NCBI GenBank assembly: GCA_965178125.1 | Contig: OZ237739.1 | Span: 62,001-126,000 of the forward strand | Length of the DNA: 64,000 bases | Origin: Bilabrum cf. latius | Lineage: Eukaryota > Bigyra: Bicosoecida > Bigyra > Bicosoecida | Direction: 5' to 3' | Shown: positions 34,201-45,180 of the stretch, piece by piece | Layout: every line of letters begins with the position of its first letter | How positions within the stretch are numbered: the stretch's first letter is position 1 | The notes under the pieces: generated by a model | What the model was told of the DNA's origin: nothing | The model's database searches: none | Seen by the model: only the letters and a program-made list of their open reading frames with translations | Program-made: the position numbers and the translations under genes

Positions 34201-36848
34201 GGCAGTTCGGGCTCAGGCTCCTGGGCTTCCACTTCTCCAGGCTGAGGCTGCCCTTCCCCCCGCTCATGCACGCCCTCACGGCCGCACTCGTCACACGCTC
34301 CGAGACCATGGACCCCCGCATGCTGGCGGCCATGGTGGACTCGGCAGTGACCATGGACCTGGGCTCTCCCCCGGTGGTGCAGGCGCTCGTGAGGCAGTCC
34401 TTGCAGCTGAGCGGCGCGCTGCAGAGCTCCGTGCGGGCCGCTTCTGCCCTGCTGTGGGGCTCCTTGTGCCTGGGCGAGCGGAGGGTGGAGCACGTGCTGC
34501 CGGTTCTAACCGCTGTGCAGGGGCTGTCGCCCGCCGGCCAGGAGCTGTACACGACCCCGAACCGGCACCTGTCCCGACTCTACCTCGCCCTGGTGGCGTG
34601 CCGCTCCATCGAGGGGCTGGACATGACCCCCCTGCTGCACCGGCCGCTCGTGAGGGCCATGCGGCTGGCGGAGGCACACGCTCCCATCAGGGAACACCCC
34701 TGGATCGTGCCGGGCAAGCAGGACGGGAGTGGCGGCGGCAGTGTGGGTGCGGCTGGCAGGGAGCTGCTGGCTCGCCGCAGCGTGGCTCTGGAGGTGGCGC
34801 GTGTGGTGCGCGGCATGGCCGGGGGTGTCCAGGACCAGGACCAGAACTAGGGGCGGGGTACCTCCGGCGCACTCCCTGCGCCCTCTGGAGGGTCACCCCC
34901 GGGCGGAGGCCTGGGGGAAGAGTGGAGCGCCCAGCAGGAGGCCATGGAGGCGCTCTCCCAGGTGGTGTCCTCGGACGGGGCCGCCGACCTGGCTCTGGGG
35001 TCTATCGCCACGGACGGGGTGGGGGCGGCTACTGACGCCGCGGCGCACGACGTGGCGCTGGCGGCAGGGGGCGGCAAGAGGCTCCGTCGACGGGCGGGGG
35101 AGCCCATGCGCTCCCGCTGGCTGGAGGCTCAGGACGAGTCAGAGGTCCTGCAGCTGCTGCACGACTCGGACCCCGTGGTGGCTCTGTTCGCGGCGAGGTG
35201 CGCGGGGATGATGCGGAGGAGGCTGGGGGTGGGGCACGGCCGGGGGCGGCAGGGCGAGCGGGGTGCATCGCACGATGGTGTGTCCGAGCGCCGCAAGGGC
35301 TCGTCGACTGGCACGGTGGGCCAGCTGGGCACCCTGGCGGCAACTGCAGCCGCGCTGGGCGCCTCGGGTGCTCCCCCCGGGGCGCGGCAGCTGGTTGAGC
35401 TGCCGGTTGGGTCGGACACTCCAGCAGCGCTGCTGGCCCTCTCCCGGGCACTGCTCTCTGGGGCCAGGGGGACCAGGAAGAGCGCGAGTGGTATCAAGGG
35501 CAAGGGCAAGGGTGGGGGCAGGGGCAGGGGGGCCGAGAGCGAGCCGGAGGTGACGGTGCGCGTGGGTGCCGACATCGGCGACGGGCTGCGGCCCCTGCTC
35601 GCGGTCGAGGCCAAGGATTCAAGCCCAGGGGGGGAGCCCCTCAGGCTGTGGGTGGACGTTGTTGATTCCTTCGAGCTTAGCCCGTGGCATGGCAGGGGCA
35701 GGGACAGGCCGCCGCCCTCGGGGGAGACGGATGGGTACGATAGCACGCTTGCCGCCAGTCTGCACGACGCCCGCATCAACAGCGAGATGTTCAACGTAAG
35801 TGGAGGTGGAGGTGGTGGTGGTGGTGTGAGGGGCGGGCAAAGGCGCGGGGGTGGGAGCTACTTGCGAGGGGTTGATGACGGTGGCGCAGATGATTCCGGG
35901 CGCGAGTTTGGCGGGATGCGGAGGGAGGGGTTGTGGCAGGGCCCCCTTGGCGAGCTGCCTTGGTGCTGCGACCCTCGGCTGCGGGCGAACCAGCCGCACC
36001 TGTCGCTGCTGCGGAGCGTGGGGATGGGCACGCTGCCTCCGTACGTCACCGCGGTGCTGCCACCCGAGGAGGACGAGGATGGGACAGATGGCACTGATGG
36101 TTGGAAGGAGGGTGAGGTTGTGGTGGGCGCGGATGGGACTGGGGTCGGGGCCGGGGCCGGGGCTACTGTTAGTTAGCGCGGGGGGAGGGAGGATGAGGAC
36201 GGGGACGGGGAAGGCTCTGGCGGTGAGGACAGCACCTCTCCGGCATCCAGCGGGGTGCCCCTCCTGTGGTCGGAGGCAGTGGAGCGTGCGCTCCCGCTGG
36301 TCAGCGAGCTCACTGCCAGGGGTGTGCTCGTGGAGCCGAGGTACCTGTCCGCGCCCATGCGGCTGGTGCACGACGTGGCGGTGGCTAAGGGCTGGGTGCC
36401 TGTGTTCGTGCACAGGGACGTGCTAGAGAGGGAGGACGCGGCCGTGGCGGAGGCGCTGCTGGAGAGGGCAGGGGGGGGTGCGGAGGCGCTGCTGCCGGCG
36501 GAGCTGGAGGCGGCGCTGGACCGTGCAGGGGGGCTGGATCGGGCCGGTTGGCGCGTGCAGGACGAGCCACAGAGCGGTAGGCTTTCAGGTGACACCCGTT
36601 CGGATTTGGAGACAAGAACAGCGAGGAAAATGAGGAGGAGAAGGAGGAGGCCGTCTGCGATGGACTCCAGCGAGACCGAGTCCAACCTGGCGGGGGCCAG
36701 CGAGTCGGGGGCCTGGGGCGACATGGATGCGTGGGCAGAAGCAGAGGCGGGCGGGGCGGCGTGGGGGCTGGACGAGGCGAGTGGCGGCAGTGAGCTGGTG
36801 CGCGAGCTGGGCCTCGACAGAGAAGAGCAGAGCAAGGGTCGGCGCTGA
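31256..36848 (+). CDS. Large helical-repeat protein, OPR/FASTK-RAP-like
   Basis: Probable organellar RNA-binding helical-repeat protein; the family assignment is tentative. Exon 1 31256-31729, intron 31730-31784 (55 nt, phase 0), then exon 2 to TGA 36846. ATG 31256 starts an Arg/Ser-rich mitochondrial-type presequence. Exon 1 ends RKLRDATALRRFFNQHK. Later alpha-helical repeats resemble OPR/FASTK units (FTPMQLAYVPYAISKI; LSIQQLDDLAWAAGALAL; LKKRELLSLCLKLSAM). Near the C-terminus, MRLVHDVAVAKGWVPVFVHRDVL resembles the end of a RAP domain. TAG at 31586, 32592, 34848 and 36174 are in frame. A perfect GTAAGT at 35796 with CAG at 35937-35939 predicts an additional 144-nt phase-0 intron that would remove a Gly-rich stretch; without it the frame also stays open. 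About 1800 residues. Confidence 0.7.
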
Positions 36849-37067
36849 GGCGCTTTTGATGAAGGAAGAACAGCGAAGATTTGGGATGCGGGATCCAGTG
36901 AGGTCAAGGGTGGTGGTGGTGGCATGAGACCAGCGAACACGTCGTGCGTCTCCAATCAAAACAATCTCCGGGTCCAAGGTCCAAGCAAGCGTCACTTCCC
37001 TACCCCCGCCCGCCATCGCCCGTTTCCCTGCGCGCCCGATGCCGCCCTTCTTGCTGACTCGATCGGA

Positions 37068-38417
37068 TCACCCGAGCCAGGCCATCAGGAAATCGTCCGC
37101 CCCCACAGTAAGCCAGCCGCGGGTCTTGCCATCGGGGTGCACGGGAGCGATGCCAGTGACGCACGCCGAGTGGCCGATCCCAGCCGAGGCGTGCTTGCCC
37201 AGCACACCCACGATGCTCAGCCCCCTGCCGACGTCCCGCACCGTCATGCCACCGTCCGTGTGACCGACCACGCAAAGCGACTGACCCGGGGGGCCTCCCC
37301 CTCCCCCCGGCGGGATGTCAAGGCACTGGATGCAGCTGATGGGTTTCTTCGGGAAAGGCTTCTCTCTCTTGATTTCCTTCGGATTGTCCGGGACCGTCAT
37401 GTCCCACACGACCATGCTCCCGTTCCGGGACCCCGTCACCACGCACTGCTTACCGGCCACAGACAGCCGAGCCAGCGCAGACACGTCCGCACCATGCGCC
37501 CCCGCGCCCGCCCGCACGGCCGTGGGACTCGCCGGAGCCGCGGGATTCCACACCTGTATGCAGTGGTCCAGCCCGCACGTGACGAGTCGCCCGTTCACGT
37601 ACTCCATACCAGAGACGGCCCTCACGTGACCCTCGCCCAGCGAGCGAGTGAGCCACTTCCCGCTGCCGCCATCGTACTTCCAGGTCTTCACGGCCCCGTC
37701 TATTGAGCCGGAGAACAAGATGGGAGGCGAGCCGTCCGGCTGCGGTGTGGCTGCCAGCACAGTCACAACGTTCTTGTGGGCGTACCGGCCGTGCGGGAGC
37801 ACCACTTCGAGCGCTGCCTTGCCCGGATTCAGTATGTCGTACACCCGCACTCGGCCCACATCCACCGCAATACCCTCTGCCAACGGGGCCGTGTAGGCCA
37901 CAACAAGGTACTTCGTGCTGACCAGCAGCCTGGTGACCAGTCCGCTCTGCTTAAGGGTGGCCACTTTCTTCAGCGATGTATTCAGCACGTTCACGCAGTT
38001 GCCGTCAGCAACAAAGTAAAATCGCTTGGTCTTGTCGGTGGGGTGAGCTAACATCGCGACGGACATCAAGCCGCTCCTGGTGCCGCTCCCTTTCTGTCTA
38101 ACCGGGAGCTTGATATGCATTTTGGGACCGCCCCCGCCCCCACGGCCACCGCCGCCACCATGATCCATAGGATATTTCCTACCGCCACTGCCTCCACCCC
38201 TTCTTCCTCCTCTTCCACCTCCGCTGCCACCGCCTCGCTCATCCGCCCAAGTCACTCCTCCACCCTTTCCCTTTCTCCTCCCACCGTTCCCGCCCCCTCC
38301 CCCACCTCTTCCTCCTCCACCCCGTCGGCCACCATCACCTTTTCTACCACCACCACCGCCGCCGCCGCCGCCGCCCCCGCGTCCGCCTCCGCCACCAGTA
38401 AACATCGTGGCTGCCAT
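37068..38417 (-). CDS. RGG/Gly-rich WD40 repeat protein
   Basis: Single-exon protein of 449 residues, ATG 38417, TGA 37068-37070, no in-frame TAG. The first 100 residues are Gly/Arg-rich (RGG-like), a typical RNA-contacting tail. The rest is a beta-propeller with WD40-type units (GSIDGAVKTWKYD; GHVRAVSGMEYVNGRLVTCGLDHCIQVWNP; VVTGSRNGSMVVWDM; TVGADDFLMAW). The repeat arrangement resembles plant CCCH/WD40 ZFWD proteins, but no zinc finger is visible. Role in RNA metabolism is inferred from the RGG tail. Convergent with the helical-repeat gene. Confidence 0.8.
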   Translation of the reverse strand: MAATMFTGGGGGRGGGGGGGGGGGRKGDGGRRGGGGRGGGGGGNGGRRKGKGGGVTWADERGGGSGGGRGGRRGGGSGGRKYPMDHGGGGGRGGGGGPKMHIKLPVRQKGSGTRSGLMSVAMLAHPTDKTKRFYFVADGNCVNVLNTSLKKVATLKQSGLVTRLLVSTKYLVVAYTAPLAEGIAVDVGRVRVYDILNPGKAALEVVLPHGRYAHKNVVTVLAATPQPDGSPPILFSGSIDGAVKTWKYDGGSGKWLTRSLGEGHVRAVSGMEYVNGRLVTCGLDHCIQVWNPAAPASPTAVRAGAGAHGADVSALARLSVAGKQCVVTGSRNGSMVVWDMTVPDNPKEIKREKPFPKKPISCIQCLDIPPGGGGGPPGQSLCVVGHTDGGMTVRDVGRGLSIVGVLGKHASAGIGHSACVTGIAPVHPDGKTRGWLTVGADDFLMAWLG

Positions 38418-38779
38418 AGCAATTGAACAACGGAGAGAGCTGCCAGTTACGTCTCAGAGCCAACACTACAAAGGTAGTGGCTGCCTTAAATTTATGAAGC
38501 GTACACAAAAATAACCAAATCTGAGGAGCTTGAGGGACCTTCCGGCTTTTCCTACCTTGTGTAGGGCAAAAAGGGTGGTATCCACATGTCTGATTTAATT
38601 TGTATATAGCGTGATAAATGCGTCCCACCGCCGCCTCGAGAAAGATCCCAATTGCTTCCCTCGGAACCAAGGTATGCAGCAATTTGTTCTAGCCTATGCA
38701 CTCTAAAAAATGATGTGTGCGGAATGGTCGTTTTCCATCTATTTGTGTGCCCTAGCATGGTTCTCGCAGCGTACGCACC
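38418..38779. promoter_or_regulatory. Divergent promoter region WD40/aspartoacylase
   Basis: Gap of 362 bases between divergent ATGs, AT-rich (notably 38460-38600). No RNA gene or motif recognised; likely holds both promoters and 5'UTRs. Confidence 0.4.
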
Positions 38780-39835
38780 ATGGCGGCAAGTGCAACAGCA
38801 GAGTCTGAGCCGGTCAAAACTGTCTGCTTGGTCGGAGGAACCCACGGCAATGAATCCACTGGATCTTTTTTGGTTCGAAAGTGGCTCAGTAGTCCCAAGC
38901 TCCACGCAGAACTTGGACGGGCCACGATTCCACACGACAGCATCCGCTGCTTGATCAGCAACCCGAGAGCAACCTAGGAGATCCGTCGCTTCATGGAGAC
39001 GGATTTGAATCGAGAGTTTTCACTTGATCGCCTCCGAGACCACACGAGGCCATCCTACGAGGCCAACCGCGCCAAGGTGGTGGACGCCCTGCTGGGCCCG
39101 AAGGGATCTGGGGAGCGCCCCCGCACCGATTTCTGCGTGGACTTCCACTCCACCACGACCTCGATGGGCATGACCTTCATAGTCGAGGGCGACGACAGAC
39201 TTGCATTGCGGGCGAGCTGCCACGCCATCGCCGCGCTGGAGAAGGAGGGCGTCGATTGCGCAGTGCTGTGGAACGACCAGCCAAGGGAGGAGAGCCCGCA
39301 CGTGGTCTCCAGCGCGAGATCGGGTGTGATGATTGAGGTGGGGCCCATCGCACAGGGCCTGGTGCGCGCCGATATCGCGGGGCAGGTCGAGCGAGCCACG
39401 CACCTCATCCTAGACTACCTAGACGCGTGCAACCAGGGAAGGGCCCCCGCTGTCCCGTCCACCCGCACCGTGTACCGGGACCTGCTGGTCAAGATCCCCT
39501 GCCCCTCGGACGCAGAGGGCCTCCCCACGGCGGCCTTCCACCCCTCTCTGCAGGACCAGGACTGGGCCCCCATGAAGAAGGGAGACCCCATGTTCACCAT
39601 GTTCGACGGAGAAGTGGTGGCGTACGATGGCAGGCACGGGGATGAGGTGCACGTGTGCTTCGTCAACGAGGCAGCCTACTACCTGCCCCAGTCCGGGCTT
39701 GGGTTTGCCCTCTGCGACAAGGTAGAGCTGCCCACTGCGGACGGGGTGCCTGCGCCTGACAGGCCGCCCCTGCTCGGTGGGACCGTCCCTGGAGCGGCAG
39801 AGGGTGGGAGCAAGGCGGCAGAGGAAGGGGAGTGA
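38780..39835 (+). CDS. Aspartoacylase-family zinc amidohydrolase
   Basis: Hydrolyses N-acyl-aspartate-type amides (M14-like Zn fold). Single exon of 351 residues, ATG 38780, TGA 39833. Zn and catalytic signatures are all present: GGTHGNESTG (His and Glu ligands, residues about 20-29), NPRAT then METDLNRE (substrate Arg), VDFHSTTTSMG (third His ligand), and MIEVGPIAQG (catalytic Glu). TAG at 38975-38977 lies between NPRAT and EIRRFMETDLNR, a stretch that is a continuous helix in human ASPA; without decoding it the Zn site would be split into two proteins. The C-terminal domain (FHPSLQDQDW; YLPQSGLGFAL) matches the family. Confidence 0.92.
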
Positions 39836-40086
39836 AGGGCACTGGGTGGCGGTGACGCGTCTCAGCGAAGGAAGGGGGCGCAATGGTCCGGATGCGTGCT
39901 CCCGGTAGGCACAGTGGTTGAGGAGAGGCAGCAATTCAGCGCCACATGTCGCATGTATGACGCGGTTTATGTATGATTATCAACCTCCGAGTTGCGCAAG
40001 TCTGCTACGCTCACGACAGAAACTGTTCAAAATCTTTGTGGGTTCGTGCCAAGCACTTGAGCGCTTCGCCTAAGGAATTTGCCGGT

Positions 40087-40623
40087 TCACTGACGCGTTT
40101 CAGCCTCTGGCACGCTGACTGCAATGCCCGCATCCTCAAATACCTGCTTGAGTTCGCCCTCCTGATGCATCTGAGTGAGGATGTCGCACCCGCCCACGAA
40201 CTCTCCACCGACGTACAGCTGCGGGATCGTGGGCCAGTCGCTGTACGCCTTGATGCCCTGGCGGAATGCCGGAGATTCAAGCACGTTAAACGAGTTGAAC
40301 TCTACCCCATAGTGGTGCAAAATGCGGACAGCCTGCTAGCTAAACCCGCACATGGGCTGCACCGGAGTTCCTTTCATGTACAGCATAACCTTGTTTCCTT
40401 TCACGTCGCTTTCGATGGCAGCCTTAACGCTCTCTGGGTTGTCAATATCCACCTTAATTTTCGGCTTAAAATCATCGTGCGAGTCTTCTTCGCGGACTGC
40501 ACATGACGTGGCAATGCTAGCTCGAGGTGATGGTCCCATCACCGCTGAAAGAGCAGCGCCCCTCCGCAGGCTTCCCCTGCACATCCGAAGCCCTGCCCTC
40601 GATACTCGACTCAATGCCCTCAT
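40087..40623 (-). CDS. GLRX5: Mitochondrial monothiol glutaredoxin (GRX5 type)
   Basis: CGFS glutaredoxin that transfers Fe-S clusters in mitochondria. Single exon of 178 residues, ATG 40623, TGA 40087. The N-terminus is Arg/Ser-rich, presequence-like (MRALSRVSRAGLRMCRGSLRR). Core: VMLYMKGTP, the active-site CGFS at residues 92-95, then UAG (40336) at residue 96, directly followed by QAVRIL; WPTIPQLYVGGEFVGGCDIL with the glutathione-binding elements. Translation stopping at UAG would end immediately after the active site, so readthrough is required for a functional protein. Divergent from RPB11. Confidence 0.95.
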
Positions 40624-40768
40624 GATGTTATTATGCTTGAGTTATTTGCTATGAAGGCTCTGCAATGACATTTAATCATATTAGTTTTCAAAACAGTACG
40701 CCACATTTGTCTCGGTGCAGCTCGGGCAGTCGCAGCCGCATACACAGCAATAGACAAAGTAATTCGCG
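40624..40768. promoter_or_regulatory. Divergent promoter region GLRX5/RPB11
   Basis: Only 145 bases between the divergent start codons; bidirectional promoter inferred from spacing. Confidence 0.4.
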
Positions 40769-41329
40769 ATGACAAATGCGCCTGAAAGATTGGATACAGT
40801 GATGATTCCTCCTGGAATGAAGAGGTGAAGCGATTAAGCGCTGCGCAAAGGCACACCGCCCACTGATTGCTGCACCCTGGACACTTTGCTTTAGAAATAC
40901 CTCCATGCGTTGCAGGGTGTACTTTATGAAAGATAGCATGATGAGTAATGCGGGCACGTACAAGCTAATGCGCGAGGGCCACACGGCTGGTAATCTTATC
41001 CGAATGTAAGTTGGATGTTGAGCAGCCGGCACCGTCATTGTGCTGCTCTTCGTGCGTCACAACTGGGCTTGCACGGATTCTATATCGTGTTATTCTGCAG
41101 GGAGTTATTGAGGGATTCGAGGGTTCGGTTCGGGGGTTATATGATCAGCCATCCGCTCGAGCACGACGTGCTCGTGAAGGTTCAGACTAGCAAGGCCACT
41201 TAGCCGCACGATGCGGTGATCCACGCCTGTGTTCGATTAGAAGAGGACTATAAAAGCTTGGAGGATGCATTTTAGAAGGGCTTGCAAACAGCAGACGTTG
41301 CTGGCGAGGGCGATGGGGGCGTTGGTTGA
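40769..41329 (+). CDS. POLR2J: RNA polymerase II subunit RPB11
   Basis: Core Pol II subunit that dimerises with RPB3. Three exons: 40769-40824, 40916-41005 and 41101-41329 (introns 91 and 95 nt; both phase 2), 124 residues, close to the family length. N-terminus MTNAPERLDTV (plants and yeast start M(T)NAPDR), then SNAGTYKLMREGHTAGNLIRMELL (the DHTLGN signature), FGGYMISHPLEHDVLVKVQT. TAG at 41201 follows QTSKAT and TAG at 41273 follows the C-terminal helix LEEDYKSLEDAF; stop TGA 41327. Without both TAGs the C-terminal dimerisation helix would be missing. Overlapping minus-strand ORFs here are shadows. Confidence 0.93.
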
Positions 41330-41448
41330 TGTTACACGACGTTCAAGATTGGTGTACCAGAGTCTGCGTGAAACTATTCGCACGCAGCAATACAAGCATC
41401 CCCAATAATATTCGTCACCGTCCACCAGACTGCAAACCTTTCGCAGCA

Positions 41449-44400
41449 TCACCGGCCTGCACCCCCCCCAGCCCCGCCTTGCCCCGCTCCCGCGGCCTAG
41501 CCAACCACCCCCCCGCCGGCCCCCCGCTCCTGCTGGCTGTACCTCTGAATCTCCGCGATGATGGCCGGGACAGCCACCATGTCCCGCGTGAACTCGGGTC
41601 CGTGCGGGAAGGCCCTGTTCACGATCTGCTGCACCCTGGTCCAGTAGAGCAGCGTCTGCGTGTAGGCCGCCTTGAGCACCTCCATGGACAGCGGGGAGTC
41701 CCCGAACAGGCCCTTGACGCTCTCGTGGATCCGGCCCAGGGCCTGCCGCCAGCTGCTAGCGAAGTCGCGCACCACGGCCGCGCACTCCTGCTGGCTGACC
41801 TGCACGCGGCCCCCCCCCGCCGACCCCCCGCCAGACCCCCCGCCCTCCCCGTCGGCCGCCCCCGTGGCCGCCTCGGTCTGCTTGACGAACTGGATGAGCC
41901 TCTTGAAGTGCGCCTGCAGCTCCTGCTCCACGAACATCTCCGTCTGCGTGGTCACGATGTCCTGAAAGTGCTGCACGTCCTCCTCGGCCACACGCCTCTC
42001 CTTGCACACCATCACGCAGTGCCCGAACTGGCGGATCAAGAAGGCCAGGCGGTGCCTGCCGCTGCGGTGCGACTGCGACATCCGCGAGAGCAGGCTCTGC
42101 ATCTCCGACCTCAAGACGGCCAGGTTGTGGGAAACCATCGCGTCCGCCATGCCGCCCCGCTGCAGCAGACGGTGCAGCACCAGCACGGTTGCCGTGAACT
42201 CGGCGAACCGCTTGGTGGCCGAGTGCGGCTCCAACCTGGCCTCGCCCAGCCTGGCCGGATTCGCCTCCCTCACGCTCTTCAGGTTCGCGTCGAAGATCGC
42301 CTTGAACCTGGGCCAGGCCAGCATCGACACCCGCTGGAAGTACGCCTGCATCGTGTGCGGGATGGCTCCGTCCAGGTCCCGCAGCTCCTGGGTCACCGGC
42401 GTGGAGGCGCCTTCGCCTTCGTCTCCTGCGAGACCCGCACCCGCACCCGCACCCGGGCTGCCACGAGACCTCGACGAGGACACGGCGGCGCCGCTCGAGG
42501 CGCCGGCTCGGCCCGCGCCCCGGCTGGCAGCGGAGGTCCCGTCTGCGCCGCTGCCCCCGGCGCTCCCGTTCCCCGGTGCCGTGGGAGGGGCCGCAGAGGC
42601 AGGGGAGGACGCCCCCGCCGTGGACGCGCCAGAGCCGGGGGCTGGGGACCGGCCCCCCGCCCCCACCGCCCTCGCTTCCCTGGATGCCTGCGCCGCGCTC
42701 TGCCTGAGCGTATGCGCTAGCCAGGTCTTATGGGCCTGCGTGACCCCAATGAGCAGCAGGATGGCCACGCTGTCGTGGCACTCCATCAGGTGGTTCTCCA
42801 CCTGTTCCAGGAGCGAGCTAACAGCAAGGGACATGACCCGGCTGAACACACCGCGCCCCTCACCCTCCGCCGTGCCCGCGCCGCCCCTGCTACTTCCACT
42901 GCCGCCACCGCTCCGCGCAGGCCCCCCGTCGCCGCCAGCCGTGCTGGCCCCGAAGAAGGCCTCGCAGAAGGCGAGCTCGCCCGCCGCGATCTGCACCAGG
43001 TGCCTCTGCACCGACCTGAAGACCTGCTCGTAGGTGAGCCGCTACCCCTCGCTCCTCGCCAGCTGAGGGTTGATGGGCGCCTGGTTTGCCTCCCGCAGCA
43101 CCTGTGCCCTGCGCCCCAGCGCGAATGCTGCGGTGCGCTCCTGCCTGCCCGGGTCCGCCGTGAGCGACGAGAAGAAGGACTGCGCCACCCTCCTCTCCGC
43201 CACGATGGTGTCCTCTGCCGTGGCGACCTTCACGTGCAGCTGCATGAGGTTTGTGTAGTACGCCCTGAAAATGCCCTCGTACACGGCGCTCATCGTAGCG
43301 GCGTAGCTCTCCCGGAGCTGTCGGGCGGCATCGGGGGCGTGCTGCCGTAGGAACAGGTAGGTCTCGATGCGGCGGAGGAGGCTGTGCTTCTGCAGCATCT
43401 GCACGTTGGTGTTGGGCCGCTTGAGCGACTCAAACTGCTGGACCAGCCAGTCGTGGCACTGCGAGCATTCGATCAATCATGGAATGGGGCGGGGGATGGT
43501 GGGGGGCGGGGGGGGGGGGAATGACAATCGATGGGGCAGGACGAGGAAGCGCAACGGAGAAAGGAGGAGGCAGCAAGCACCAAATCAGCCAGCAAACCAG
43601 CCCCGCGTCAACCATATTCAATTGGATCTTAAACTCGTACTCACCCTGCGCACAGCATGCATCTTGAGGCCGTCCAGCTGCGGGAGGGCGTCCCTGCCCG
43701 CCCGCGTGCTGAACGGATCCACGCCCAGATCATCCAGCCGCAGCACCTCCCCGCCCTCGCCCTCACCCGCCTACTTACCCTCCGCGGCAGTCCCCCCTGT
43801 CGCCTGTTCCCCGGCCCCACTGCTGGCCCGCGCCTCTGCGAACCGCAGCTTGCTGCTCAGCGCGCGCACGGCCTGGCAGAACGCGGCATCCACCGGCTTG
43901 CCTGGATCGGCGATCGTGGCGGCCATCCCCTCCGATACCCCCACGCGCTCCAGGAACTCACGGAGGGCCGAGCCCACCAGCTGCCTATTCCTGAGCTTGG
44001 TCGTGTTGGAGAGAGCGTCGGTCTGCAGGCCCCTGATCTCCCGTGTGATGGAGCCCAGCTGCTGCTGAAAGCTCTGGAGCTGGCCGAGCATGTCTGTAAG
44101 CACGCCCTCGCAGTCGCCCAGCTGCGTGTATAGCGAGGCGAAGCGGTCAGCCTCGAGCACGTACGCGCCCACGCTGTCGCTCTCAGCCTCCCGCAGCTGC
44201 TCGTCCACCATCCGAGCGTAGACCCTCAGATCTGCAGCTCCGTCGCTCGATGACCCCTATGATGACGATGCAGAGTTTTCAGTGGATCTCTTTAGGAGCG
44301 CCTGGAGCGACTCGTCCTCCGCGAGCGCGGCAAGATCGGCGGCCATGTCGCCGTAGTCCTCCTCAGCTTCCTCGTCCAGCGCAGCAAGCTCTGCCGAATG

Positions 44401-44769
44401 CGGCTAATGACCGCTCGTAATATTTAGAGATGAAAAATCGAAGTCAAAGTCGTCCTCGGTCGTGAGAGTTGACGTGCCAAACTCATCATTGCCCTCTTCG
44501 CCGTCCGGTGATTCGCCGTCGCCATTCTTGCTCTCGCTCGCGCCAGCTCCCGACGATGCAACCCTTCGGGACAGCTCTGACATGCTGAGGGATGCAGTTC
44601 CACCGAGGAGCTCATCGCGCGCGCTATCTTCGTTCCCGTCTGCACTCTCTGGCTCGCTTGCCTGCTTTGCTGGAGCCTTTGGCGCCGGAGAGTCAGCGTA
44701 TCGATTGGGGGTGTCAGCCGTCACAGTCGACCCTGCAAACAATGCATTTCTTGACGCATCTTCCTGCAT
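41449..44769 (-). CDS. VPS52: VPS52, GARP/EARP tethering subunit
   Basis: Golgi-localised subunit of the GARP/EARP complexes that tethers endosome-derived vesicles. Exon 1 44769-43645, intron 43459-43644 (186 nt, GTGAGT...CGCAG, phase 0), exon 2 43458-41449; 1044 residues. Core signatures: DLRVYARMVDEQL, coiled coil IASL-like FASLYTQLGDCEG, LRNRQL, ESLKRPNTNVQMLQKHSLLR (the KPMTNYQIPQ region), then LTYEQVFRSVQRHLVQI and WPRFKAIFDANLKSVR. TAG at 44404, 44257, 43771, 43042 and 41497; TGA 41449. TAG 43042 precedes R-LTYEQVFRS and aligns with Gln in human QRYPFEALFRS as I recall it. The start is the first in-frame ATG; the frame stays open upstream (to about 44850), so an earlier exon is possible. 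Confidence 0.9.
43042..43044 (-). other. In-frame UAG at a Gln position of VPS52
   Basis: TAG between LARSEG and RLTYEQVFRS. In human VPS52 the remembered segment is GEQRYPFEALFRS, with Gln at the aligned place. Confidence 0.8.
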
Positions 44770-45180
44770 TTCAAGCAGCTGTGCCTTTGCGAGCAGCTCC
44801 AAACTTCGCACAAGCGATTCAGAAAAGTGCTCGCAACCACTACTGCCAGTGGCTCGTCAGTGGCATCCACGGCGTGGAGGCAACTCAGCCAGCCTGAAGA
44901 GTCAGCATAAATTGAAATGGGGTCAACGTGTGGCCAGCATGCGAAACGTACTATCGATGCAATGCATCCAACGCCTGCTGCCACCAGCTGGCTGGCAGGG
45001 AGCGTCCGCAGTGTCCCGAGTAGCGGTGGCAACCATCGGGGGGCCTTCCCCCGTCCCAAGGCCCCGGCCGATCGATGGCCACCCGCATACAAAGTCCTGT
45101 CCAACACCTCACCCGCCGACCCGATCCCGAGTCCATGCACTTCATGACCCCATGCGAGAGCCCCGCCTGCTTCCAGCCCT
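44770..45180. other. Intergenic with an unassigned minus-strand open frame
   Basis: Gap of 411 bases between the VPS52 start and the L,D-transpeptidase-like stop. A minus-strand frame over about 44830-45140 (LLGTLRTLPASQLVAAGVG...) looks like ordinary protein but has no ATG or clear partner exons. It may be a VPS52 5' exon in another frame or chance. Confidence 0.3.

Noticed and set aside
40620-41038. Minus-strand small membrane or Cys-rich protein
   Set aside because: Looked plausible at first, but the plus strand encodes a complete three-exon RPB11 over the same bases.
41326-42720. Plus-strand ORF of 464 codons, His/Arg/Pro-rich
   Set aside because: Antisense to VPS52; biased composition, no domain.
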